A stretch of DNA of 64,000 nt from Byssochlamys sp. IMV 00236. Lineage: Eukaryota; Ascomycota; Eurotiomycetes; Eurotiales; Thermoascaceae. The stretch is taken from contig MSJH02000834.1 of assembly GCA_001931875.2 (NCBI GenBank), positions 124,001-188,000 of the forward strand. Reading direction: 5' to 3'. Below, piece by piece: positions 43,601 to 57,236 of this stretch (its first letter is position 1; each line of letters begins with the position of its first letter). The notes beneath the pieces were generated by a model. The model searched no databases and was not told the DNA's origin. It saw only the letters and a program-made list of their open reading frames with translations. A program made the position numbers and the translations under genes.

Positions 43601-46600
43601 CTAGAATACAATGTTTACCACTTTTCCACCCTTGACGACAATCACCCTTCTCCTCTTCTCCCAGTCGTTCTTCTCTGTCAGCCACAGCTTGCCTTCGTCT
43701 GTTTCCAGGATGTGGGAGATAATCCAGTTCTGTTCTTCCGCCGCGGGGTCCTGCTCCGCGCCGTGTACGGTGGAGTCGCCAGTAGTAGCCGGCTCAGGCG
43801 TGGGTGCGCTGCTCGGTGACAGCATTCTAGGGATGGTTGCGGTGAAGCGCAGCTTTCCGTTGATTTGGACAGCAACTGTCTGGCCGCCGCGAGCAGCGAG
43901 TGTAGCCGCGTCGGCGGAGGTAAGGAGCTGCGTGGGCCAAGATGCGGAGAAGATTGAAGGCACGACAGCGTCTGCTTCTTGCAGGAGAGGAGCATGGAGA
44001 GCTTCCCATGACTCGGAAGACAGCCCCGGAGCAACAGGAGCGAGGAGCCGGAGGAGGGAAGAGACGGTCAGATAGAGGACTGATGAGGAAGCCGGTGGGG
44101 ATGAGGACAAGGCGTTTGTGAGTTTTGTAAGGTCTGAGATGACAGTATTAAGGCCGTAGGGGTTATTTTCGATGCAATTCGTGACAGAAGAGATGGTGTT
44201 GTGGGTAGAAAGAATGGCGTCCGCATCGCTGTCTGACAGCTGAAGAGGGAGCGGCAGAGAAACCGCATGGCCTGAGGTGAGGTCGTTCTCAGACACAGTA
44301 AACGAAGCTCTGGCAAGGTTCTCACGAGCGTCGAGCACAAATTTCCACAGCCTAACGAACCAGCGCTCGATACCAACAATTTTGGTCTCGTCCCACTCGA
44401 GGACCTCACTCACAGGAGCGGAGAAGAGGACATGGGCACGGGTCGCATCTGCGCCATACCTGCCTGTGCAAACAGTGGGGTCCACGCCATTATGCTTGCT
44501 CTTGGACATTTTCTCGAAAGAAACATTAGGGGTAATATCGGTGCCCTTGATGACGGGCTTGTCTGGCTTCGTCAGGTCTACCTCCGATGGGTGAAGGAAT
44601 CGGCCCGTCGAGGGTTCCGTATAAGTCTTCCCGTGAACCATACCCTGTGAGAGTAGTGTCCGGAAAGGCTCTGCTGGTTGTTCTGCGATGGTGCCCAATT
44701 TGGCAATCTCAGGGAATAGCTCTGACTGGGCCAAGAATTTGTAGATGAATCGAGCGTACAGGAGATGGAGGATAGCATGCTCGACACCGCCGATATAGAT
44801 ATCAACCGGACGAGCTACAGTAGGCGAGAAGGGCAGCTCTTCATTCTTGGAATCAAGGTATCTCAAGTAGTACCAAGAAGAATCGACAAAAGTGTCCATG
44901 GTATCAGTATCTCGCTTCGCTGGTTTTCCACAGCTTGGGCACTCGGTATGGAGCCATTCCTCTGCTGATTCTAGGGGATTGCCCTTCTTGCCTTTCAACC
45001 AATCTCCTTCAATACGAGGCAATTCGACTGGTAATTGCTCGACTGGGACTGGGACAGGACCGCAATCACCGCAGTGGATTATAGGGATCGGTGTTCCCCA
45101 ATGCCGCTGCCTACTGATCAACCAGTCGCGCAGTCTCCATGTCTCAGAAAAATCGCCCCGGCCGATTTGCTTGAGATCAGTAACGATTTGTTTGGCTGCC
45201 TCCTTGGAATGTAGACCTTTATACTTCCAGCACTTCGCAGTAAGGAACCCCTCCTGCGTAAAAGCTTTAGCGCCTTCCGCAGGGACGGTGTTGGTACTAG
45301 TCTCTTCACCAGTCCCAATAGTGGACTCTGGCTCAACGACTACCGAGATGAACTCTGGTTTCACGTTCTCTTTGAAGAAAGCCATGTCCCTTGTGTCGTG
45401 AGCCGGTACCCCCATAACAGCGCCTTCGCCATAACCGCTAAGCACGTAGGGTGCGACGAAGACAGGGAGCGGTCTCGAAATCTCTGGACTCTCCTTGTCG
45501 ATAATATGCAACGGGTTATTGGCATTGACATCACGCAACTTATAGCCTGCCTTTGAATCTGATGGCAGGTCGGCCGCTTCGTCTAAGAACTTGCGCAGGC
45601 CAGGATCTCTCTCGGCAGCCTTCACGACAATTGGGTGGTCCAGGGATAGCGCAAGATACTCGACACCGTACAGCGTGTCCGGGCGAGTGGTGAAGACTTC
45701 TACATCGACTTTGTTCGACGCATCAAGGGTAAGCGGAAATTTAATTTTAGCCCCTGTCGACCGTCCGATCCAATGTCTCTGCATTGATAGCACACGTTCC
45801 GGCCAACCACCTGCGAGTGTATCCAGGTCTTTCAGCAATGCTTCTTTGAAGGCAGTGATGCGGAAGAACCATTGCTTCAACATCAGCTGCTCCACCTTTG
45901 CGCCCGAGCGCCATGAGTAACCATTTGCATCGACCTATTTCCCTTATCAGCAGCTTCATCCAAGCGTTCCACTTCCTGATGTCCCGCACCTGTTCATTTG
46001 CAAGGACTGTCTTGTCGATGGGATCGTAGTTGACCAATGCCTCCGCTTGATATGCAAGTCCCTTTTCGTAGAGCATCAGGAATATCCGCTGGGTATGTTT
46101 GTAAAACTCCGGAGAGCATGTCATGAGCTCCTATAGACCAATAACCCCTGTTAGCATTGCATGCCATTTCGTCTGTCTCCTCAATCAAAGGCGGCCCCAA
46201 GCTCATACAAACATCAACAGAGGGCAAATAACTTACCCTATCCCAATCGAAATTCGCCGAAATACTCATCAATTGCTCCTTCATCTTCGCAATATTGTCC
46301 TTCGTCCATTCCGCGGGGTCGATTCCTCGCTCGATAGCTGCATTCTCCGCAGGTAGCCCGAAAGCATCCCAACCCATGGGATGCAGAACATCCCGGCCGC
46401 GCATGCGGTAGAATCGCGACAAGACATCCGAGATCGTGTAGACGCGCAGATGGCCCATGTGTAGAGTACCGGACGGGTAGGGAAACATCGAGAGAATGTA
46501 TGATTTCGGCTTCTCTTCTTTGCCCGACGTCGCTGTGGGTTCTGCCTTTGATTCCGATTGCCATCTTTCCTGCCACTTTTTATCGATGGCGAGAAGGTCC

Positions 46601-46776
46601 AGTTTTCGCGAAAGCGAGGTTGATGAGGTCGACGCAAGTCGTGCGAATGAATATGTATCTAATTTTAGGAAACGTAGGGTGTTGGCACTTCTTCCTCCAT
46701 AGCTGGCATTGATGCAGCGCCAGTGCCCTCGTGTGAGGGTCACCGCGTGTGATCGCAAACGAGAGATGGGAAGCAT
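43601..46776 (-). CDS. NAM2: Leucyl-tRNA synthetase, mitochondrial
   Basis: Three exons on the minus strand, 46776-46237, 46130-45990 and 45934-43601, all phase 0, give about 1004 residues. It charges mitochondrial tRNA-Leu; yeast Nam2 also helps splice mitochondrial introns. The first 55 residues form a basic presequence. The class I HIGH motif is HMGH in [13 protein letters not shown] (about 106-109). The editing domain CP1 includes [12 protein letters not shown] and the conserved [14 protein letters not shown]. The KMSKS loop is [11 protein letters not shown] (about residue 700). The bacterial/mitochondrial-type layout and the C-terminal beta-rich domain ([11 protein letters not shown]) separate it from the cytosolic enzyme. 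The exon 2/3 junction NEQ | [11 protein letters not shown] restores the expected zinc-less motif region. Intron 2 is only about 56 nt. Confidence 0.95.
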
Positions 46777-47848
46777 TGTGGCTTGTGTAGCATCATGTCA
46801 CAGCAAAAAGCAATATGCGCTCTGTACCATTGCCATTGACAGTGAGGCAGGGCGAAGTCAATTGAATTCAGAGTGCGTGTCCACCAGAGAGCGTTTCGCG
46901 TGTCTCTGTGGCCGGCGGAGAACCAAATCTTTGTTGAGGTCATTCCGGCTGTCGCTCCGCAGATCGCCAAGTTTTAGTGCCAAGAACAACGGAGATATCG
47001 CCAGTAATACAAGCGTACGATGAGAACATGAAAGTGAAATCTATATTTTTCTTTTGTTATTCTATTCTATTTTCTGGGATTGTTGGCGGGTCTTACGTAT
47101 GGGATTCTGCAACTGGTCATCTAGTCGCCGCGTTACTGGTTGAAGAGTTGAGCAGAAACATACTATTAATAAAACTAACATGAACTGCTTCGAGGGACAT
47201 CATGCGCAGAGGAAGTTTCACTGGTTGTGGGAATCAAGTTCCTCCTCGATGGTTCTCTTTTTCATCATTTCCGCTATATTCCCGTCGCTCTGTGTAGTTA
47301 GAGAGTAGTATACAGAAACAAGATGCGTGATCTGCCAACACCTGGCGGCTTGGAACACCAACTAAGGACCTAAAGGATTTCCTGAGTATATCGCATCGGA
47401 GTTATATAATGAAAATGGAAGAGAGAAACGAGAGTAGCTTTGAGACATAGTGGTGATCCGGAAGACAACTTGTAAAGGAGCGGACAAGGCTCGCTTCGTC
47501 TAGTCACGATACCCATTCAGTGAGCAGGATGACTGCTTCTATCCTTGCCTGTTTGACTAGCAACCCTCAAAGCAGTCCAACGCTAAAGGAGTGCCAGCTT
47601 TTATCTGAGGGGCCAACTCATCACGAATCTGACAGAACAGAAAGTGACCACAAGGACAGCCATGGACGCTGCAAGGTACTAACTAGGGAGCCTTCGAGCA
47701 AGACGTCATAGGTTGGCATGTCACCGTACTGCGAAAGAAGAGAATATACATGCTTAATTTTGTACAGAAGAAGAGTAATAGTTCGCTAAGCGAACATGTG
47801 CTTATATGGCAGCCACGGATACCACCTCCAGGACATGAACAGAAAGAA
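46777..47848. other. Intergenic region
   Basis: About 1.07 kb between the LeuRS start and the 3' end of the seven-transmembrane gene. Small open frames only; no recognised motif. Confidence 0.45.
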
Positions 47849-49972
47849 TCACAACCAGTCATTCTGAGGCTGGTAAGATTTTTGGGGTAATGTCGCGAGC
47901 GAAGGCTCCGAGGGCCAAGCGTCCTCCCGGGGTGATATTTCCTGGGAGCGGGCTTCGGATAGGCGATAGAGACCGGAACCTGGAGGAACAGACTGTCGAG
48001 GAGCGAGGGAGAGCGGAGGTGGTGGCGGGAGAACCTTCATGATCGCTGCTCGGTCTATGGTGTTTCCGGACGAGGAGGAGTTGTGATTCCCTACATCGCT
48101 GTCCGAGTAGTATGGGCCTGGCGACTCGCTTCTGCGTTGACTTTCGGGTCCTGACAAGTAGTCTTCAATTTCCTTCATGGTATCCATCGTGAAAGGGACG
48201 TCGTAGGACTGCCTTGAGAATCCTCGGTCGTTTTGCTGCGTACTAAACGACTGTTGTGCTGGGGACTGGTACGGGCTGGACAGGTTCATTGTCTGTGGTG
48301 TACTGCCGACATTACTCAGTCGCAGACCAATCTGAACAGTGGCACTGCTAACACCAGATGAGTACAGCTGGTGTGACCTGGCGAAAGGGGGTTGTGGTGG
48401 AACCAAAAAGCTACCATTGCCCATGCTGTACATGCTGGACGTGGTCTGTGCCGGCAGAACCGATGGAGTACTTTCTGCAGCTGGGAAAATTGAATAGTTA
48501 TTTGACACTTTCCTGGAATGGCCCGAAACAATCGTATCCTGATATTGTGGCGGTGGAGGCGGCGGCAAGGATTTCTGCGTATCGACGTTGTTTGCTGAAG
48601 CCGGTCTTGTGGCTGTACCTGGTCTTGTAGCGGTGCCTGGCCTCGTGGCAGATTCCATGTTTCCTGACGCACCTGATACAACAGACACATCGTGATCGCC
48701 ATAGTACGATTTCTCATTTCCGTAACCGAACCTCGAAGCAAGGCTGTTTTTCCTTTCCAAAGGTGTCGTTATATGTTGTCCGATATCGAGTGGCATTGAA
48801 CCGAATAACTTCCAGCCTTGGTTTCTCCGCCACGGGGCATTGACAGGACGGATAGCTAGGTTATCCGCATTTGAACGAAGAACTAGGTGCATAAAGAAGA
48901 ATACGAAGCCAGACAGATTCAAAGTGACAACGGCCATCATTGCTGTTACTCCAACGCGGTGAGCGAATGTGAATAGTGCCCAGAAAGGCAGAATGAAGAC
49001 CTACGAGAAATGTTAGACTGAATGAATGGTATGTCACGAGATGAAACTTACTAAAAGTAGTGCGCCAGCTGCAAGATAGTACACCACTCTGCTAGCGGCA
49101 ACCCTCTCGTCTCTATCGAGTTTAACAGTTCGGAGCAGCTGCACAGTTACAACAGCACCGATGCCGATATAAAGGATGATGAGCGTCAACCCTATGGCAA
49201 AGGCGACATCTGCCCAGAACGCACTGAAAAATATCAGGGTGTCGAAACATTCATGGAACTTGACTGGCTTTGTTGCTGTCGGTATCAATGTGAGGATAAC
49301 TAGGAACGACGCTACGGCACAGCAAATCGGTATATTCCACTTCCCTCGAGGCGCAAAGCGGTCCCTTTGCAGTCCTCTATATGCTGTCTCCGCTCCAAAC
49401 GTCAATATTGTGAAGGCCACAATCCATACAGCTATAGGGAATTAGCTTCGGCTCCTTTCGCTATGGTTGATTGAATGTGTACCTGGAAAGACCGCTTGAG
49501 CGATATGCTGACAATTGCCCACAAAGATACTTTTGAGCCCAGTACCTTGGACACCAAGAAATATCAAGGATTGCACAATAATTGCCGAAGCAAGAACCAA
49601 GGGTACTAGGTCTGCGGGATGTAGCATGCGTAGGAATCGGTATTTCTTTCTGCAGTTGGTTAGCTATTGACTGCCTCGACATCCGACAATACCGGCCATC
49701 AGAGGCACGTACTCAGACTTAAGCATAGGGCTCAGCTCGTATACTCTCCACGCATCGTACATAATAATACCAATCACCAGTGCAGCAGCAGCAGCATCGA
49801 ATGCAACGAGGAGCATTGTCGATGTTCGTTCTGATATACTCTCCTGCAGGATTAATTTGAATATAAAATTCTGCGTCTTTTGCAACGCCTTGCTGCTCTT
49901 GTTGAAAACATCGCTTTCGTCCATCTGACCGAAGGACCGTGCAACTGGGGCAAATAATGAATGATCCATCAT
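47849..49972 (-). CDS. Seven-transmembrane receptor-like protein, uncharacterised
   Basis: Four exons on the minus strand, 49972-49713, 49649-49483, 49431-49052 and 49000-47849, give about 652 residues. Seven hydrophobic segments can be counted: MLLVAFDAAAAALVIGIIM, LVPLVLASAIIVQSLIFLG, VWIVAFTILTFGAET, ICCAVASFLVILTLIP, FSAFWADVAFAIGLTLIIL, VVYYLAAGALLLVFILPFW and MAVVTLNLSGFVFFFMHL. A Ser/Pro-rich cytoplasmic tail of about 330 residues follows, with a PRPGTATRPGTATRP-like short tandem and PPPPPP runs. Splice junctions fall inside or between helices and keep frame each time. The topology and long tail resemble fungal GPCR-type proteins, but I recognise no specific receptor class, ligand or DRY-type motif, and a transporter-like or PTH11-unrelated membrane protein is possible. 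Confidence 0.75.
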
Positions 49973-52827
49973 GTACCGGTTAAAGAGGGGAACAAGATTA
50001 TCCCGGACAGGATTAAAGTGAGCGTTGCGATGGCATTCGGCCGAGTCGAACTCAGTATTTATGCTCGTAAAAGAAAAGAAGAAAGAAAAAGAACGATGAC
50101 TGGTCGACAGTCAAGAATTGAATGCAACGACAGTGGCTCTGCTATACCGAAGACTGCCGGAGTCTCGACACAACGAGAGGTTCCAGGCCAGCTGAATCGC
50201 CGTGCAGAAAAATAGAAAGAATAAAAAGAATAAAAAAAACCTTCAGAGAGGCTGAAAGTCGTAAAGAAAGGTAAACGAAGAATTAAGAAACATCAAGAAA
50301 AGCGAAAGAAGGTGGCACAGGGTACTTGAGCAGAAGAGGTCCGTGGAGTCCATGGCCATGTCCACCCCAGACAGACGGGACCAGCGCCCAAACAGTCACA
50401 GCGTCGTAATCGACACCAAGTCTGTCCTCGAAAAAGAAGTGGAGGGACGACTAGGAGCTTGGCACTTCCAGGAATATAACTGTTTCATACTTTAGGAGGA
50501 GTATTATGATCCCGCAAGCACTACGATCGTCCATCATCCTCGCGGAATCCAAACGAGATATCCGGTCAAGAGCCAGCCGTTTCAACAGAACCTGTCCGAT
50601 AGCAGGGAACAGACACGAACGTACAAGTGGGTCTGAGCACGGAGACAGTGAATGAGGATTTGAAATAGCATCTGGTTTTGCACAATTGACCATATGCAGG
50701 CTTCACGCGAGTATCCCTGAGTGTTCCAGGTGAAAAAGGACTGAGAGTCAGGTGCAGTGACTAGTCCGCAATTGTGCTTCACAAGCGACATGAAGTGATC
50801 ACAGTCCCCCATCAGAGCGACTGATCTTTCCAGAAACATGGAGGAAGCAACAATGAACAGTCGAGTCCAATCCAGAGCACGGGAAGATCGACGAGTAGCG
50901 GCCCGTCATCAGCACATGGCTGAGCTTAGGGGCCAGTGGAGACTCTCTTGGGACGTTGAACCACTGATAGGAAGCTCGCATACTTCCTCTCCGGTGGTGA
51001 TCCTTTTGTTATCATCGAAGAGGGAAATAATAAACACAGCAGCGGTAGGGGGCTGACACAACAGTCGTGGGATCTCTGGGATGAAACCGGCCGGGTCTGG
51101 AGTGGCTCACACTAAACACGCCGAGAAGCCACTGTGCCGCGGTTCATCCCCATGAGTATGGACCATAACCGCAGGCGCTGGTTACTCGATCGGTTTCATA
51201 AATGTTTGGCTCATCCCAACATAGCAATTCGCGAGGTCGTCTGGCGATCATTAGGTCTTGTTGCTCTCAGAGTCGGCGGGTAAGTCTCGTTTCGGCTACT
51301 TACAGATGGACCAGGAAAGACTCGCCCGCTGCAGAGAAAGCTTGGACCAGCCGTCCGATCATGAAGACATGAACACTATGATCGGGTACAGTTCGTAGAT
51401 GGTAGTAGCGCAGGAGTAGCGAAATGAGAATAATAGAAAAACGTGGCATTCCAGGATCAAATATCAGTGGGGTGTAGTTTCAACGCACGGAGATCACTAA
51501 CCTTGGTCTCAGTTTTCCGTGTCAAGAAGACGCTCAGCAATTATAATCTACGCCCTGCATCCGCGCATAGAATGCTCTCTACTCTGACCCATGGAGGCAT
51601 TTATATTATCAAAATTCGATCAAAAAGGTAATTACCTCAAAGAAAGAAAAAAAAAATTGATGTAGACTGTGCACTACTATGACCCGGAAGATTATGTCCC
51701 GTAGTGGGATCACTGAGCCTATCCTCATGAGACAATGTGTCTCACAGCTTACCAGGGAACATTCTCCAGCCTTCCTTTCTTGAAATGGTGCGTCAGTGAC
51801 TCCTACACCGCACAGATGGGGAATCCCCTTTGTTCTACGTCACTGCATGCTTGAGAAATGGGTATGGTCAGTTCCTACATCTGCGTCTATACAGGCGCTA
51901 GGAACCGCTTCCATAATGTGATAGTGTGATAGAGTACAATAATAAGGTACTGAAAGAGACCTGGATCTGTTCCTAACTACTGCAAAGTGACATGATCAGA
52001 TCTGCCTCATGCTAAAATGCAATTCTACCTAGGATACCCCTGGGATGTATTCGACGCAGTCCAGGCCTTCACAGTTGATCATTGGTAATTGGATTCCCAG
52101 TTCATTTTCTTCCTTTCATCCGCCTGAATTAGGCAATATACATCAACAAATCTAGTTAAAGCTTCTCAGATCATGCAACTCTAATGCAACAAGATATCCC
52201 AGGTAGGTAATATTACTCCTACCAGAAAAGATGATCTCCGTGGCTCGCGTGGTGTTCGAACCATCCTTTAATCCGGATGGAGTAGTTCCCGGTCTCCATG
52301 CTGAACGGAAAGGGAAATGTGACAGAGACTTGCAGCGGTGAGCGCTCTGTTCGTCCAGTAGCATACATTCATGCAGCCAGGGGCCCTTACTGTGCTTCAG
52401 CAGGGGCATATAAAGTACGTGATGGCCCTTTTGTGGTGCATATAGATACCTATAACGTCTATCGGTCTACTATAAAGGAAATATATTTGTCAAAATGTGT
52501 TACAGAAGCAAGCAGCCAGATTGCAAAAAAAAAAAGTGCGCTATTATTATGTTCCTTTCCGCATCCATCATTTCGACTCATAATTCTCGAGGACCGGCGA
52601 CTTTCAGTTGCTCAGAAATATAAAATGCTGTAGTTCGTGGCGCTACGATCCTTATGGGATATCATGAGATCTAGAGACTACGAAAGCTCTCCCTCACATT
52701 TGTTCTAGTTTCCAGACCCACTGCATGAGATAAATTATCTGAATTGACTCCTATGTCAGAATCAAGGATCAAACGGTAGCTGTATTGGCGCATGGTACAC
52801 GGAGCTCCTCCAAGACTAAAAGCGAAT

Positions 52828-53320
52828 TCAAGACGGGGACATCCGGAGGAAAGAAAAAGAGGGGGGGACAAGCCTCGAGATGAGATGATTATGTAATTCT
52901 GTCACCAGAGAATGACAAACCTTACCAAAAGACCCAATATCCATTCCGTCTTCATCTCCCCAGCTTATCCACCATGCATCACCCCGCTGCAAGATTTGAA
53001 AAATGTAATGTTCAGCGACCTCCGGCTCGAGACTCACCATCGTGGAATCTATGTTCTCACGAAGGAAATTACAAAGACCAATATAATGACTGCTTACAGC
53101 GTTCATAGAGGACGAGAACAAGGGCATGGTCTACTTACAGTTCTATAACCAAGATAAGCGCACTGTGGAAGAGCTGCTACAAGAAGAGATAATTCTGATA
53201 GCCAAAGAGCCATATCTGCAACCGACGTCTGATGGAAATTGCTCCGCGCGGACCGTCTTTCTGAGATTGTGTATCCATACGTATGACCAGCGGGACCCAA
53301 CGGGATCCAACGGGACAGTT
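52828..53320 (-). other. Coding-like, possibly multi-exon or decayed segment, family unknown
   Basis: On the minus strand three pieces read well: SERRSARSNFHQTSVADMALW, MNAVSSHYIGLCNFLREN (after a GTAAGT donor) and GDAWWISWGDEDGMDIGSFG, with GTGAGT and GTAAGG donors and CAG acceptors between or after them. I cannot name a family, the upstream and downstream ends are not found, and it may be a chance or decayed gene. Confidence 0.25.
53291..53317. repeat. Short tandem repeat, unit CGGGAYCCAA
   Basis: About two and a half copies of a ten-base unit (cgggacccaa, cgggatccaa, cgggaca). Confidence 0.7.
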
Positions 53321-56300
53321 TAGCTCTGCTGGAAAGAAAAGAGCAATATACTCTTCAGTGAGAGCAAGTATATTAGTTCTATTGAATGGTAGATAGCTTC
53401 ATTTCTACTTTCTGCAAAGTGCAGCACTCATAATGTTAGAGCTGCACGAGATTTGTCAACTGTGAATGGCCGAATGATCAGGTTCGAGCGATCAAGCTCG
53501 ACCTCTCTCGCGAATTACTGAAGATGGAGCGGTACGATTACCCTCTCAAGTCATCTTGACCCAATTTTCCAAAAATTCCAGCACGACAGGAGAAGGCGCT
53601 CTTCTGTAAAATCCCAGACATTATACAATCCGGGAGGTACGAAGAATGCGGCAAAGTCCTCAAGCTCCTTCACCTACAGTGCCCAGACGACACTGCAGCC
53701 AAGGTCATATTTAAGAGAACTATCTAGTATCTGGATGAACAAAAGTATGGCAAATACCAGTTTCAAAGAGCTGTAGGTACAGTGAAGCAGGTAGGCGGCT
53801 ACCAAAGCTAGATCACGCAACCTACAGTGACCCTGGGCCCTGTAGCAGTTAGGTCTTCCGGCTCTCGGGGGCCCGGTCTTTTCACGACAAAAGAAGTCAA
53901 GGCAGGAGATTTGTTGTTATGGGAGAGAGGGCATTCTTCTTTTATTACATCGATGCTGAGAATCCGGAGGGAAATGTAGACATGACGCTACCGCTCAAGA
54001 AAGAGACGAATACCATAATCATGGGGCACACAGACGGGCCTATTCGATTAGCCGCCGGGGTTCTACCCCAGACAGGGAGGTTGAATTGTGCTATAAGCCA
54101 GGGTGATTACGATGAATGCTAGAATAAATTCGCCCAGTGGTGGTTCAAACGCGATTGCACTATCTGCCAAGATGTGTCCTCGTCGTTAAACGCTTTTTGA
54201 GCTCTTCCCCTCGAGGAGAGATGACATTAAGAGTATTGGACCTTTATTTAGCCAATTTGAGTATTATATTACCCACAGCAGTGATAATAGTGGCGAGTAC
54301 GTAGCCATGGCAAGCAGAAATACTCGCTGCCACGTTAAGAAACCCGGCGGTATTTGCACATTATCAACTCTTTTGGTGTTCGAGTCATGGCAACCATGAC
54401 CAGGTTTACACCCTCATTTATACTGCACCTCCAAGTTGTTGTGATCCTAGAGTACATGCTATATAGCTGTGCCCTGGTCCTTTGCGCACTATCTCCTGCA
54501 CATACTCGGCCGACCAAGACTCCATACTCGGCCCCAACTCCGGTCCCGGAAGAATACCTCGCAAGCCGCTGGGCTCCGGAGGTCCCGGATGGGACAAATA
54601 TTTTCGGCTTCCGATGCCTCAAGGCCCGATCTAATCTAGAGATCGGTGCTTAAGCCTTCTTCTTTTAGCGCACCCCCACGTCCTTAGGTATGCGCCACTT
54701 GGCCCTTGTTATTCCCTTTTTATAGATGGATCTGGGCCTTCTGCTTTTAAAGTTAAAGATATGACGTCATGGTACAGGAGCTACCGTGACGCTCAAAAGA
54801 GATAACGAGAGTTAAGATCTGAGAACATGGAGATGATGGCGGTAAGATAATGAGTTGAGCTATAGTAAAAGTGATACTATGGACTTTTGAATAGATGTAG
54901 AAGGCGAGATAGAGCTGATTTCTCTTTTTGGGTAGGAATTGGTGAGATCGGCCTTAATTACGTATCCTACACTATTTCGTCGAAAGAAAACCTGGTATGT
55001 GCGTTGATCGTCGATATTTTCAGCGTCCACAGAGATTATATGCAACGTATTCTTCGACATTCAGATTGAGTAGTGAGATCGAAGTGCGCGGCGTGGACGA
55101 TTCGAAGCGAAGAAACGTTTGATGTGCACTGAAATGTGTTAGTCGGCAAGCTGGCTCAGATAGGATAGCAACCCTTCTGCACTGTAGATTCGCTAGCATT
55201 TTGCTCTCCAGTCCAATGAAAATCGACCTGCTGAAGACGGCCAGGTCACCTTATCGCTCCCGAAATCGATGATGGTAGCAATACAACAAGCAGGGCCAGC
55301 CTGTTCGCTTCGACATCCGCGCGACTCCGGTCTGGCGGTTATCGCAAGCCAAAAAATGACATCACGATCTCAACAATCGCATTGGAACATGGACGTGAAC
55401 GGCCAGTAGCCATCTTAACCGACTATTTTCTGCGGCAACCGGTTGCGAGAAATCTCCATCGTTCACAGACATGGGGTGTCGCGCTTTGTTTTTGAGAGAT
55501 CGGATCCGCTACGGCATTTCAGGATCAAACCGAGTCCGTCCGGGACTGCTTGCGCCGTGGTGATCTGAGAACGTTCTGACTTCCTGGCGTCGTATATTAT
55601 CAGTTTCATTTTGGCGTTCCTGTTACCCAATTGTCCCCTCACCGGTGAAGCCACTAGATAGACTACACAAGTTCACCTTGGGGACGAGAGAGCTTCCCCT
55701 CAGTGAGCTAAGATGGCCTGACGTCGTGCCTGATATCGGAGGATTGGCTCCGATTCGGGGAAACGATGGGAGATACTCGGCATAGTAGCGGGCCGTCAGG
55801 AACGCGGGCGAGTAGATTGCAGATGCAGGGATGCGACAATTATTGCAGGGAGGACGAACCATCATTCGCACTGCCGATTGCAGTCTCCAGCAGGGCCAAT
55901 ATTACGGAGTAGAACGGTGCGAGCTAAGATGCTGAAACCGGAGTTTTCTGTCGCTGTGATGACACAGGACCAGGTGACCCCGACCCCTCATTATGTCAGC
56001 ACCCCTCATGTAAGGAACTAGGCCCTATACAGACTAGCGCGAGGAGTACGTAAGGTGGACGAGGCGAATATAATCACGTGATATCATTGCCCGTTTGGGC
56101 TATCTTCTCCAGACACCAAGAGTTGATAGTCGGAAATCGAGACAGCATCCCCACGCAGTTCCTGCTGCGGATTCCAGACGAGTGGCTGCGAACGCTACAG
56201 ACGGGCTCGGTCTTTCCTCTGGTCTGGTGGCCTGCTGCTCAATCGTCGTGAGCCCCGTGTGAGCCCCTCCTGCGATATCTACGTGGTTAAATGCCAAGTA

Positions 56301-56914
56301 ATTGGAGCAACCCCGCATGCGAACAAGCATTTCCCACTACCACCACCATTCGTTACAATATGAAATGATACTGCAACCCGGCATCTGGTCTAGATTTCCC
56401 GGTTATTGCAGGCTACTGTGTAGACAAGACCGACCTCTGGCTCAATTTCGCTCTTCGACGTCCACGAGGTGTCTTGAATACGCGACTTTGAGGGTTCCTC
56501 CTCCGGACTGGGTAATTAGAACCAACTATACTGACGCCCCGTTGACGTGCCTCGTGCGGAGAGAGCTTCGGTGGAGCCTCAAGCGCGCGATTGTAGCTGC
56601 CCATCCGGGTTGCACCAACTCCGTATGGTACTCTAGTATGGTAGTAGGCGGTTGAGTATCATACACTGGCGATTATCATTATTCTCTCTCCCCTCTTTTT
56701 TTGCCGGTGTACCAATTCTACAGGCCGTGGATCGGAGATTCCCCAACCCAACCCACTCTAGTTTAGAGTCCAGTCCAGTCCAAGTCCATCTGTAGAGTAT
56801 CCACGAGAGTATCCACGTCCACGACAACTTTCCTGACGTCTACGATGGTTTCCATCTCAACGGTGGGGGGGCCGCCCTCAGCACAGACATTGGCAGCTTG
56901 GTAGCATCATTGGG

Positions 56915-56992
56915 AGGGGTCTTCTACCTAGTGCTTCCCAGAGGGGTATCGTAGAGGGGCTCTTTCCACCATGGAGGGGCTGGCCAGAGGGG
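56915..56992 (+). promoter_or_regulatory. Cluster of five AGGGG (STRE-like) elements
   Basis: AGGGG occurs at 56915, 56942, 56955, 56975 and 56988, all on the plus strand within 78 bp and about 120-200 bp before the TATA box of the formate dehydrogenase gene. AGGGG is the core of the stress-response element bound by Msn2/4/SebA-type zinc fingers; other C2H2 factors with G-rich sites are possible. Confidence 0.5.
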
Positions 56993-57109
56993 TTAATCGA
57001 ATGCCAACGTATCCCAACTGGCTCTTCCAACAGCGAATTATCCTTATGGTGGTGTAGACCAGGACCGGAGGGACAAGTCTCCAGCTCAGGACCCGGTGGG
57101 AATTTTGAG

Positions 57110-57117
57110 TATATATA
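57110..57117 (+). promoter_or_regulatory. TATA box of formate dehydrogenase
   Basis: TATATATA followed by a CAA-repeat-rich leader (CAACAACAACAACCCTC near 57161) typical of highly expressed fungal genes. A second TATA-like element (ATTATTTAAAGGG) sits at about 57605. Confidence 0.55.
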
Positions 57118-57236
57118 TGCCCGGTTGGACGGCCGGTTTCCCAGTTTCCAGTCTCTCCAAACAACAACAACAACCCTCTTCTATCTCCTGATCTTTCTGA
57201 GATCTCAGTCCGCGATCTGATCGCCCATCTTCATTG

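Larger units (their letters stand above)
49973..57109. other. Gene-poor 7 kb region
   Basis: No gene I can name. Open frames are short (60-110 codons) and lack family motifs. Two places deserve note. At 52828-53320 (minus) coding-like pieces are separated by plausible introns. At about 53560-54120 (plus) short frames of ordinary composition are broken by stops. The left end (50040-50350) is A/G-rich leader sequence of the divergent seven-transmembrane gene. The right end (56900-57109) is the upstream region of the formate dehydrogenase gene. Confidence 0.45.
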
